Shown: positions 51,596-58,662 of the stretch, one piece after another
Layout: every line of letters begins with the position of its first letter
Position numbering within the stretch: the stretch's first letter is position 1
Assembly (NCBI RefSeq): GCF_947072515.1
Contig: NZ_CAMTIG010000022.1
Coordinates: 1-58,662, forward strand
Direction: 5' to 3'
From: an uncultured Clostridium sp.
GTDB taxonomy: Bacteria > Bacillota > Clostridia > Clostridiales > Clostridiaceae
DNA: 58,662 nucleotides
Made by a program: the position numbers and the translations under genes
The notes under the pieces: model-generated
Databases searched by the model: none
What the model was told of the DNA's origin: nothing
What the model saw: the letters and a program-made list of their open reading frames with translations, nothing else

Positions 51596-53497
51596 ATGTC
51601 AAATTGTAGCAAAACTAGCTGCCAAGTAGGCTGTAACACATGTATGTCAGCTGATAAAAAATTAGAAGGATTTATAAAGGAACTCGATGTAGAAACGTCA
51701 CATCATAGAGTTGAATCACAAAGTATAAAATGTAAGTTCGGATTAGATGGAGTATGTTGTAGATTATGTTCTAATGGACCATGTAGAATAACTCCTAAAG
51801 CAAAAAGAGGGATTTGTGGAGCAGATGCAGACACAATAGTTGCAAGAAACTTTTTAAGAGCAGTTGCAGCAGGATCAGGATGTTATATCCATGTAATTGA
51901 AACTACAGCTTTAAACTTAAAGAAAATGGCTGAAAACAGAGAAGAACTAAAGGGAATATCTGCATTAGAAAGATTAGCAGAAACTTTAGAAATCTCAGGA
52001 GAAGATGAATTTGAAGTAGCTTTAAGAATTGCAGATTCAGTTCTTAAAGATTTATATAAACCAAGATATGATAAAATGGATTTAGTAGAAAAACTTGCAT
52101 ATGCACCAAGATATGAAAGATGGAAAGAACTTGGGATATTACCAGGTGGAGCAAAATCAGAAGTATTTGATGGAGTAGTTAAGAGTTCTACAAACTTAAG
52201 CAGTGATCCAATTGATATGTACATGAGTTCTTTAAGACTTGGAATATCAACAGGATTATACGGATTAACTTTAGTTAACTTATTAAATGATATAATGCTT
52301 GGAGATCCTGTAATAAGACAAGCATCAGTTGGAATGAAAGTTATAGATGAAGATTATATAAACATAATGACTACTGGACATCAACATTCAGTAATTGCAC
52401 ATCTTCAAGATGCACTTATAAGTGAAGAAGCTACTAAACTTGCAGAGTCTGTTGGAGCAAAAGGATTTAGAATAGTAGGTTGTACTTGTGTTGGACAAGA
52501 TTTACAAGTAAGAGGAGAGCATTATAATGAAGTCTTCGTAGGTCATGCAGGAAATAACTATACAAGTGAAGCAGTTTTAGCAACTGGAGGTATCGATTTA
52601 GTTACTTCAGAATTTAACTGTACTTTACCAGGAATAGAACCAATTGCAGAAAAATTTAATATTAAAATGATTTGTCTTGATAATGTAGCTAAAAAGAAAA
52701 ATGCTGAATCGGTAGTTTACTCATATGAAGAAAGAGAAGCTATAACTAAAAAGGTTATGGAAGAGGCAGTAGAAAGCTATAAAGTTAGAAGACCAAATAT
52801 AACTCTTAATATTCCAAAAGATCATGGTCATGATGATGTATTAACAGGATTAAGTGAATATAATTTAAAAGAGTTCTTAGGTGGAAACTGGAAAGCATTA
52901 GTTGATTTAATTGCAGAAGGTAAGATAAAAGGAATTGCCTGTATCGTAGGTTGTTCAAATCTTACTGCAAAAGGGCATGATGTATTCACTGTTGAATTAG
53001 CAGAAGAATTAATAAAGAAAGATATCTTAATTCTTTCAGCTGGATGTTCATCAGGAGGACTTGAAAATGTTGGATTAATGTCACCTAAAGCAGCAGCAAA
53101 AGCTGGAGATAGTTTAAGAGCAGTTTGTGAAGCTTTAAATATTCCTCCAGTATTAAACTTTGGACCATGTTTAGCAATAGGAAGACTTGAAATGATTGCT
53201 ACTGAATTAGCAGAGTATTTAAAAATAGATATTCCACAATTACCATTAGTTCTATCAGCACCACAATGGTTAGAAGAACAAGCACTAGCAGATGGAGTTT
53301 TTGGATTAACTTTAGGATTACCATTACACTTAGCATTACCTCCATTTGTAGGTGGTAGTGAAGTAGCACTAAACTTATTTAGTGAAGGATTAAAAGACAT
53401 TACAGGTGGTCAATTAATAATTAATGGTGATGTAGAAGATACAGCTAAAACTTTAGAAGAAATTATTTTAAATAGAAGAGAAAATTTAGGATTATAA
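51596..53497 (+). CDS. cooS: Ni,Fe carbon monoxide dehydrogenase catalytic subunit
   Basis: 633 residues of CooS, which oxidises CO to CO2 (or the reverse) on a Ni-Fe-S C-cluster. D/B-cluster cysteines are Cys46, Cys54, Cys55, Cys58, Cys63 and Cys74. C-cluster ligands are His262/264 (TTGHQHS), Cys298 (CTCVGQD), Cys342 (EFNCTLPG), Cys453, Cys484 and Cys525. All are present. There is no acetyl-CoA synthase, CooC or hydrogenase gene in the window, so it is a stand-alone CooS of the type many clostridia keep beside an Rrf2 gene. A strong terminator follows. Confidence 0.93.
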   Translation: MSNCSKTSCQVGCNTCMSADKKLEGFIKELDVETSHHRVESQSIKCKFGLDGVCCRLCSNGPCRITPKAKRGICGADADTIVARNFLRAVAAGSGCYIHVIETTALNLKKMAENREELKGISALERLAETLEISGEDEFEVALRIADSVLKDLYKPRYDKMDLVEKLAYAPRYERWKELGILPGGAKSEVFDGVVKSSTNLSSDPIDMYMSSLRLGISTGLYGLTLVNLLNDIMLGDPVIRQASVGMKVIDEDYINIMTTGHQHSVIAHLQDALISEEATKLAESVGAKGFRIVGCTCVGQDLQVRGEHYNEVFVGHAGNNYTSEAVLATGGIDLVTSEFNCTLPGIEPIAEKFNIKMICLDNVAKKKNAESVVYSYEEREAITKKVMEEAVESYKVRRPNITLNIPKDHGHDDVLTGLSEYNLKEFLGGNWKALVDLIAEGKIKGIACIVGCSNLTAKGHDVFTVELAEELIKKDILILSAGCSSGGLENVGLMSPKAAAKAGDSLRAVCEALNIPPVLNFGPCLAIGRLEMIATELAEYLKIDIPQLPLVLSAPQWLEEQALADGVFGLTLGLPLHLALPPFVGGSEVALNLFSEGLKDITGGQLIINGDVEDTAKTLEEIILNRRENLGL

Positions 53498-53502
53498 TAA
53501 AT

Positions 53503-53534
53503 AAAAGCCCCTCCAAACCGGAGGGACTTTTTTA
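53503..53534. terminator. Bidirectional terminator
   Basis: AAAAGCCCCTCC, loop, GGAGGGACTTTTTT between convergent cooS and lexA. Confidence 0.9.
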
Positions 53535-54143
53535 TCTATAGTCTCTAAATATTCCAACTAACTTCCCAAGAACAGTACAATCATCTACGATTATAGGCTC
53601 TAAAGAATCATTTTCAGGTTGTAATCTAATATAATCTTTTTCTTTAAAAAAACGTTTAATAGTTGCATCTTCGTTATTTACTAAAGCTACTACTATTTCA
53701 CCGTTTTGAGCAGAACTTTTTTGTTCAATTATAGCTAAATCACCATCGTGAATACCTACATTTATCATACTATTACCTTTAACTTTTAATATGAATAATT
53801 CATTATCATGTTTTACAAAGTCTAAAGGAATAGAAAATGTGTCTTCAATATTTTCAACAGCAAGAATAGGCATACCAGCAGTGATATTTCCTACAATAGG
53901 AATTTCTATCATTTCACGTTTTGGTTGCATAAACTCAATAATTTCTAAAGCACGTGGTTTAGTAGGATCTCTTTTAATAAGTCCTTTTTTTTCTAATCTT
54001 TTCAGGTGACCATGCACAGTAGAAGTTGATTTTAAGCAAACTGCTTCGCAGATTTCTCTTACTGAAGGTGGATACCCTTTGTTTTCTGTATAGGTTTTTA
54101 GAAAGTCATAGATTTGGCCTTGTTTATCTTTTAAATCTACCAT
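53532..54143 (-). CDS. lexA: LexA repressor
   Basis: 203 residues. Start at ATG 54143 with GAGAGGTG upstream; the longer frame to 54203 lacks a site and is not conserved. Winged HTH ([33 protein letters not shown]), cleavage site Ala89-Gly90 (VGNITAGMP), Ser125 (GNSM) and Lys163 (TIKRF) for self-cleavage. It represses SOS genes until RecA triggers cleavage. A LexA-box-like element lies about 60 nt upstream, suggesting autoregulation. Confidence 0.94.
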   Translation of the reverse strand: MVDLKDKQGQIYDFLKTYTENKGYPPSVREICEAVCLKSTSTVHGHLKRLEKKGLIKRDPTKPRALEIIEFMQPKREMIEIPIVGNITAGMPILAVENIEDTFSIPLDFVKHDNELFILKVKGNSMINVGIHDGDLAIIEQKSSAQNGEIVVALVNNEDATIKRFFKEKDYIRLQPENDSLEPIIVDDCTVLGKLVGIFRDYR

Positions 54144-54201
54144 CTTACACCTCTCAAATTTAATATTTTTCTTAATTATAGCATATAAAACAAGTAGAAT
54201 C

Positions 54202-54213
54202 AAACTTATGTTC
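54202..54213 (-). promoter_or_regulatory. LexA box (near match) upstream of lexA
   Basis: AAACTTATGTTC, one mismatch from the GAACNNNNGTTC pattern of Firmicute LexA sites, 59 nt upstream of the lexA start, in the divergent intergenic region. Confidence 0.5.
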
Positions 54214-54327
54214 CTATTATTTTTCTACAAAAAATAATAAAATTCGATATTAAAAATAATAAAATTTGATACTATGGATTAATTTTGATATAATATAAGT
54301 CTAGTTTATATAGAGGTGGTGTAATTA

Positions 54328-54801
54328 ATGAGTAAAGCATTTATTGTTGATGAATATTGTGACTTTTTAGATCCATCAAAAATTTGTGATAACTGTGGGG
54401 CTTGTCTAAATTTAAGTAAGACAGATTTACAAGCTATAAAAATAGAAGAAATAGCTAAAAATATTGATGAAAATGAAATAATAGAAGAAGATTTAGAAGA
54501 CTACAGTTTATTAGAACATTCAAATATTCCTAAGTGGGAAGAACTTGTAATTAAAGCTCAAAAGATAGATCCAAATACAAATAAAAAAGAAATAGAAAAT
54601 ATGTTATTAAATGCATATTCAGAGTTAAATGAAGATTTTGAAGAGCATTTAAAAATACCAGGCTATGAACTTGACGAAAAAGAAAGTTTCATAGATGCAT
54701 TTGATAAAGAGGTTATCTATTTAGAAGATGTAAATATTTCAGAAGATGATTTAGAAAATGACACAGAAGAGATATTTCCAGGTGTTAGAAAGTTAAAATA
54801 G
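54328..54801 (+). CDS. Hypothetical acidic protein with CxxC near N-terminus
   Basis: 157 residues, very acidic, with KICDNCGACLNL near residue 19-28 (C-x2-C-x2-C), which may bind zinc or iron. The rest has helical acidic stretches (NEIIEEDLEDYSLLEHS; ISEDDLENDTEEIFPG). AGAGGTGG precedes the ATG. It is divergent from lexA and so may share its SOS control. No family function is known to me. Confidence 0.65.
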   Translation: MSKAFIVDEYCDFLDPSKICDNCGACLNLSKTDLQAIKIEEIAKNIDENEIIEEDLEDYSLLEHSNIPKWEELVIKAQKIDPNTNKKEIENMLLNAYSELNEDFEEHLKIPGYELDEKESFIDAFDKEVIYLEDVNISEDDLENDTEEIFPGVRKLK

Positions 54802-54814
54802 AATAAATAATAGG

Positions 54815-54842
54815 AATACAGATTATTTAATCTGTATTTTTA
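54815..54842 (+). terminator. Terminator
   Basis: AATACAGATTA and TAATCTGTATTT arms, then a T-rich tail. Confidence 0.8.
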
Positions 54843-54906
54843 TTTTGCATAAAATTAGAATTAATAGTAAAAACTATCTTTGAATAATAAACAAGGAGAT
54901 GTTTTT

Positions 54907-55443
54907 ATGAGAAGAAATATTAAAAAGGCGTGGCTAGGAATCCTTTTATTAATGATTCCTATTAGCTTTATTTCATGTAATGCAACGAAAACTAATGATA
55001 TTATTAAAAAAAATAGGGATAAAACATCGGTTAGTGAAGATTTAGAACCTAGAGAGAATTCCAAATATTTCTATAATGCAGAAGAAACTGCAATAGATGC
55101 TAATTATGTGATAGGTGGGCTAAAGGAAAAAGGATATGATCCTAAAGTTGCTACAGCTACTCCAAAAGTATATGATAAATTATTTTATCCTGCACAAATG
55201 GATGTATTAATAAATCGTGGCGAAATCTCTATTTATCAATATAAAGTAAATGAAAAAATGCAAATGACGGCAGATTATAATGCTATGTATAATTATTCTT
55301 ATTTATTCTCACAAAACGAAGGGAATTGGGTAGCTAATTTTCACTTATATAGAAGTGGGAGAGTGTTTGTTGTATATGATGGGAATGATTCTAATATAAT
55401 TAAAAGTCTAAATGAAATTATGAGTAAAGAAAAAAATAAATAA
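54907..55443 (+). CDS. Lipoprotein of unknown function
   Basis: 178 residues from ATG 54907 (AAGGAG 7 nt upstream). Basic start, hydrophobic signal, lipobox ISFISC (Cys about 24), then a polar linker and a beta-containing domain (PAQMDVLINRGEISIYQYKV; NYSYLFSQNEGNWVANFHLYR). It is exported and attached to the membrane. Family not recognised. Confidence 0.65.
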   Translation: MRRNIKKAWLGILLLMIPISFISCNATKTNDIIKKNRDKTSVSEDLEPRENSKYFYNAEETAIDANYVIGGLKEKGYDPKVATATPKVYDKLFYPAQMDVLINRGEISIYQYKVNEKMQMTADYNAMYNYSYLFSQNEGNWVANFHLYRSGRVFVVYDGNDSNIIKSLNEIMSKEKNK

Positions 55444-55455
55444 ATATAAAAATAA

Positions 55456-55490
55456 ATAAAAAAAATAAAAGCATTTTGCTTTTATTTTTT
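55456..55490. terminator. Bidirectional terminator
   Basis: AAAAATAAAAGCA and TGCTTTTATTTTT arms around TTT, between the lipoprotein gene and the convergent xer gene. Confidence 0.8.
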
Positions 55491-56480
55491 TTCTCCTAAA
55501 TGGCTTAAAGGATTTCGTTTAACAGCATCCCTTAAAGCTTCATCATCTACGTGAGTATAAATTTGAGTAGTAGAAATACTTTCATGTCCTAAAATACTTT
55601 GAAGTGCTCTAATGTCTACATCTCCATGCTTGTACATCAATGTTGCTGCAGTATGTCTCAATTTATGAGGAGTATACTTTTGATCTGTTAATCCGGCGTT
55701 ACATGTAGATTTTTTTACCATTATCTCAACAGTTCTCTTATTTATTTTTCTACCTCTATTAGATAGGAAAAGAAAATTTGAATCCTCTAAAGAAGATTTT
55801 GATGGATCACGAACTATCAAGTAATCAGAAAGGGCAGAGAGGCAAGCTTCATTTAAATAAACAGTTCGCTCTTTATTTCCTTTTCCAATTATAGTTAAAG
55901 TATCATCTTTAATCTTATCTAATTCAATATTGCATAATTCGGATAAACGCATTCCGCAATTTAAAAAGAAAGTTATTATACAAAAATCACGAGGATAATT
56001 TTTATTTTTCTTATCCAAGGAATTTAAAAGGGTAATACTTTGATTAAGGTTTAAATAAACAGGGTGACGTTTATTTATTTTAGGGGATTCTAACTCTAAA
56101 GTAGGGTTATCATCTATAAGTTTTTCTTTATTTTGCAAATACTTAAAAAAAGATTTTAAGGTTGCAACTTTTCTAGCTCTAGCATAAGCACTGTTATTTC
56201 TGTATTTTTCTAAAAAACTCATAAAAGCATATAATTCAGAAAGTCTTACAGCTCTAATAAATTTAATATCTACAGAACTGATATCTATTAGGTCAAATTC
56301 AATATTTGAAATTTCTTCTCGATATATTTTTAAAAAGCGAAAAAACAAAGTTAAATCTATTTTATAAGCATCTATAGTATTAGGAGATTTTCCTTTAATA
56401 GTTTCTAGATAATTTAAGAAATTTAAAATTAACTCTGGTAGCTTTTCTGATTTTTTCAAATCTGTAAAATCATAAATCAT
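55482..56480 (-). CDS. Tyrosine recombinase XerC/XerD-like, intact active site
   Basis: 332 residues: core-binding domain (KGKSPNTIDAYKIDLTLFFRFL) and catalytic domain with Arg178 (CGMRLSEL), Lys200/203 (GKGNKER), His272-x-x-Arg275 (PHKLRHTAA), His299 (LGHES) and Tyr308 (QIYTHV). All catalytic positions are kept, unlike the copy at 7502. It likely resolves chromosome dimers at dif or acts as a general Xer enzyme. It ends at a convergent terminator and starts with AAGGAGTTTG. It is 1.3 kb from lexA. Confidence 0.92.
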   Translation of the reverse strand: MIYDFTDLKKSEKLPELILNFLNYLETIKGKSPNTIDAYKIDLTLFFRFLKIYREEISNIEFDLIDISSVDIKFIRAVRLSELYAFMSFLEKYRNNSAYARARKVATLKSFFKYLQNKEKLIDDNPTLELESPKINKRHPVYLNLNQSITLLNSLDKKNKNYPRDFCIITFFLNCGMRLSELCNIELDKIKDDTLTIIGKGNKERTVYLNEACLSALSDYLIVRDPSKSSLEDSNFLFLSNRGRKINKRTVEIMVKKSTCNAGLTDQKYTPHKLRHTAATLMYKHGDVDIRALQSILGHESISTTQIYTHVDDEALRDAVKRNPLSHLGEKK

Positions 56481-56839
56481 AATACAAACTCCTTATTGAT
56501 ATTATTTCTTTAATTTTAACATATAAGTTTGAAATTTTCATGATAAAATACCTCTATAATTAGTTTGACTTTAACTGACTAAAAATAAAAGGAAATTAAC
56601 CTTATAATAACCAGTACAAGCTAATTAAGAAAAATAAAATTTGAAAAAATATAAACTATACAATCACATTATTATGAGTTTTTTAAAAAATAATTTTCCT
56701 TAAAATACGATTAACTATATAAAATGAATTACCTTAAATATCCAATAAATTCTCAAAAGGACATTATTTCGCTAAATTGTTATTTAGCGAAATAATGTTA
56801 GTATAAAAAAGAAGAAAAACTTCCTTTTTATACTAATAT
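56481..56839. other. Intergenic region with nested hairpins
   Basis: About 360 bases. The left part is AT-rich with no recognisable element. It ends in the hairpins at 56762-56834 that terminate the minus-strand DUF2828 gene. Confidence 0.6.
56762..56834 (-). terminator. Terminators after the DUF2828 gene
   Basis: Two hairpins: CATTATTTCGCTAAAT and its complement (56762-56799), and TAGTATAAAAAAGAAG / CTTCCTTTTTATACTA (56799-56834). Either could end the DUF2828 transcript. Confidence 0.75.
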
Positions 56840-58390
56840 TTATAATTTATATCTCTCGTCTTCCATTAAATTTGCTAATTCATCTATCAATTCTTCGTAA
56901 GTTAACTTCTCTGGATCTGTAAGATATTTATTTTTTATAATATTTTCAAATACTTTTTCGCCACTTCCTTTAATAAGTGTAACATTTCCGTTAGCTAAGG
57001 AGAAAATTTGAGGTAAATAATTTTCTTCAATTAGCCAAATCTTTAATTTTGGTATGTTAAAATTGAATTTTTCCCATTTTTCCTTTAGTTTTGTATAAGA
57101 AAATGCTATTTCCTCGTGTGCAGAACATTTGTTCGTATCATCTATTTCTCCAAGTTCACTATAATCATGTAAAGTTAAAATTACTCCTTCAGGAAGAATA
57201 AAATCTTCATTTGCAGAATTCTTCACTTTTAAAAGTAAAAGAAGGTCAAATAGATTCTGTAGAGATATTTTTTCTGAAATTGAATTAGAAGTTATTTCGT
57301 CTATAAGTAGATTTATATTATTTTCAAAATTTGAAATTTTTTTAAGAGCTGGTGTATCTGTACTCTTCATATAATAATTTTTAAAGGTATTTGAATTAAA
57401 AGAAAGGTAAGTTAAGGTCAATAGCATTGATTGACTAAAATAAGTATTTTTATTTTTTATATCTTCCTCTTTAAATAAAGTTACTGGAAGCCAATCATTT
57501 TTAGAATTTAAATTATACTTTAAATAGATCTCCTCTTTAATAGATTGAAAATTTAATTTTTCAGATTGTATAGTATCTAAAAGATTAAGGTGTTTATATT
57601 TTTCAAAATAAATTTCACTGTCTATTTGTGTATTGATAATAGTATTATTTGATAAATTTAAAAATTCTTCAAAACGCTCTTTATCCTTACTTAAAAAAAG
57701 GCTTTTATATTTAATTAAATTTTTATTGCTTAATTCTCCATATTTAATTTGTTTAAAATTATTAGTAGTTATTAAAGTCTCTAAGAGGTTAAGCTTTTTT
57801 CTTAGCTTACTCAATGTCTTTCTATAGTCAGTTAAGGACAACCCCGTTAACTCTGCTGTTCTTTTGGCTAGCTTTCTAGTTTCTTTACTAGAAGCATTTA
57901 TAGACTTAAGCCATTTAGCTAAATTAGATGGATTATCACTTTCTAAATCCTCTTCTAATCTACTTTTAAATAAATCTATTACAGTTTCTTCATTCTTAGA
58001 ATAAAATAATTCATAAAGATCATCATACCTACCGTATATAGGTATATATGAAATATATTTATTAAAATCTTCTGGATATTCCTCCCCTAGAATTTTTAAA
58101 ATTTTTCTAAACTCTTTCTTTTGACCTAATCCGTACTTATGATCTCTTAAAAAGAAAATTAATTTAAAAAAGCATTCACTGTCCTCTTCTAAACATTCTT
58201 TTGCTAAATTAATGTTTATAGGTACTCTATCATAATGAACGCTTAAAATATGTGCGTAAAAAAATATAGCTTTAGGCTTTTCATGAATAAAAGAAAACTC
58301 TCCTTCTTCAAGTGATGTTAATTCATCTAAGTCTGTATCATAATCCTCTGAATAATCTATTTTGTCTAAAAATGAATTTAAAATATCCAT
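56840..58390 (-). CDS. DUF2828 family protein lacking the vWA metal site
   Basis: 516 residues from ATG 58390 (GGAGAGACTA before it; the longer TTG frame to 58414 has no ribosome site). The DUF2828 pattern is clear: FFLRDHKYGLGQKKEFRKIL, IPIYGRYDDLYELF, SNLAKWLKSINASSKETRKLAKRTAELTGLSLTDYRKTL, LNLLETLITTNNFKQIKYGE. In most family members the C-terminal half begins a vWA domain with DxSxS (MIDAS); here that place reads DWLPVTLFKEEDIKNKN, so the metal motif is absent. TROVE/Ro-like RNA binding is inferred from family. Whether this is a decayed or specialised copy is open. Confidence 0.75.
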   Translation of the reverse strand: MDILNSFLDKIDYSEDYDTDLDELTSLEEGEFSFIHEKPKAIFFYAHILSVHYDRVPININLAKECLEEDSECFFKLIFFLRDHKYGLGQKKEFRKILKILGEEYPEDFNKYISYIPIYGRYDDLYELFYSKNEETVIDLFKSRLEEDLESDNPSNLAKWLKSINASSKETRKLAKRTAELTGLSLTDYRKTLSKLRKKLNLLETLITTNNFKQIKYGELSNKNLIKYKSLFLSKDKERFEEFLNLSNNTIINTQIDSEIYFEKYKHLNLLDTIQSEKLNFQSIKEEIYLKYNLNSKNDWLPVTLFKEEDIKNKNTYFSQSMLLTLTYLSFNSNTFKNYYMKSTDTPALKKISNFENNINLLIDEITSNSISEKISLQNLFDLLLLLKVKNSANEDFILPEGVILTLHDYSELGEIDDTNKCSAHEEIAFSYTKLKEKWEKFNFNIPKLKIWLIEENYLPQIFSLANGNVTLIKGSGEKVFENIIKNKYLTDPEKLTYEELIDELANLMEDERYKL

Positions 58391-58662
58391 TAGTCTCTCC
58401 TTTATTTTAAACAAGGCACTTAAACCAAAGTTTACGTGCCTTTAAATTTTTACCAAGATGCATAAGAAATTTTTCTTAAAAATAAGCTTAATCATCTTTA
58501 TGTATTATATATATGAAGAGACTCTACCTAATTATTACTAAGTAAAAAAAGAAGTTAAGAAATTTAGATTTAATCTGTAAAAGGCACATTAGTTATAGAA
58601 ACTAATATGCCTTTTACATTTTGAAGAACTAAAAGTTTTTCAGTAACTACGAAAAATTTTAC
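58391..58662. other. Window end with hairpins
   Basis: A hairpin AAGGCAC...GTGCCTT (about 58412-58442) and another with AAAAGGCA and TGCCTTTT arms (58578-58616), the second T-tailed. These may be terminators of a gene beyond the window or of the DUF2828 leader. No reading frame is supported. Confidence 0.5.

Noticed and set aside
52828..53400. Long minus-strand reading frame inside cooS
   Set aside because: It is a shadow of cooS in another frame, with no ribosome site and biased composition; cooS itself carries all cluster ligands.
1..58662. CRISPR arrays, tRNA or rRNA genes, riboswitches
   Set aside because: No spaced direct repeats of array type, no cloverleaf or rRNA blocks, and no conserved riboswitch motif were found on reading both strands; a covariance search would be needed to be sure.

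Overview
The window is a low-GC (AT-rich), densely coding Firmicute chromosome segment. The best fit is Clostridium sensu stricto, a spore-forming anaerobe. The signs are AGGAGG-type ribosome sites, spoIIM, a dacF-like gene with scpA-scpB, a gerW-type sporulation gene, an Ni-type CO dehydrogenase, and U-tailed hairpins after most genes. I cannot fix the species. No rRNA, tRNA, CRISPR array or recognisable riboswitch was found.

Layout. (1) 1-5.5 kb: the degraded right end of a prophage, with a tail/receptor-binding protein entering from the left edge, a BppU-like baseplate protein, a BhlA-type holin, an HNH endonuclease and no lysin; then sparsely coding DNA with a 22-codon hydrophobic peptide gene. 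(2) 6.2-15.8 kb: a conserved core with nudF, spoIIM, a catalytically degenerate XerD relative, a dacF-like D,D-carboxypeptidase, scpA-scpB, convergent gerW/ytfJ and DUF2953 genes, a second D,D-carboxypeptidase, and a two-gene flavin/iron-sulfur oxidoreductase operon. (3) 15.8-25 kb: an accessory zone. It has broken genes (GNAT acetyltransferase, PTS EIIB), a MazG-like protein, a guanylate-kinase-like protein, a Nudix hydrolase, small membrane proteins, a group of anchored proteins of unknown function, and a complete 2.43-kb IS1595-family transposon carrying a serine-hydrolase passenger between near-identical terminal repeats and an 8-bp target duplication. A short repeat following terminators recurs here. 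(4) 24.8-27.9 kb: a lipoprotein-MBOAT-DHHW set that probably O-acetylates a surface polymer. (5) 28-46 kb: mixed core genes, including a DEAD-box helicase, a DEDDh exonuclease, a PAP2-like protein, PadR beside a Cys/Gly-rich protein, mnmM, an RpiR regulator, a BRCT-like protein next to an HI0933 flavoprotein, cmk-ispH-S1, miaB and a SWIM/SNF2 helicase. (6) 46-58.7 kb: mscS, DUF523/DUF1722, the ACT/UPF0210 pair, exoA, an Rrf2 regulator with cooS, lexA with a probable SOS box, a lipoprotein, an intact Xer recombinase and a DUF2828 protein without its usual metal-binding motif.

The strongest unusual signals are the passenger-bearing IS1595 transposon, the post-terminator repeat family (one copy supplies the end of a gene), the degenerate XerD paralogue in the same window as an intact Xer recombinase, and the small antisense-oriented hydrophobic peptide at the prophage end. 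I did not find a convincing new defence system.
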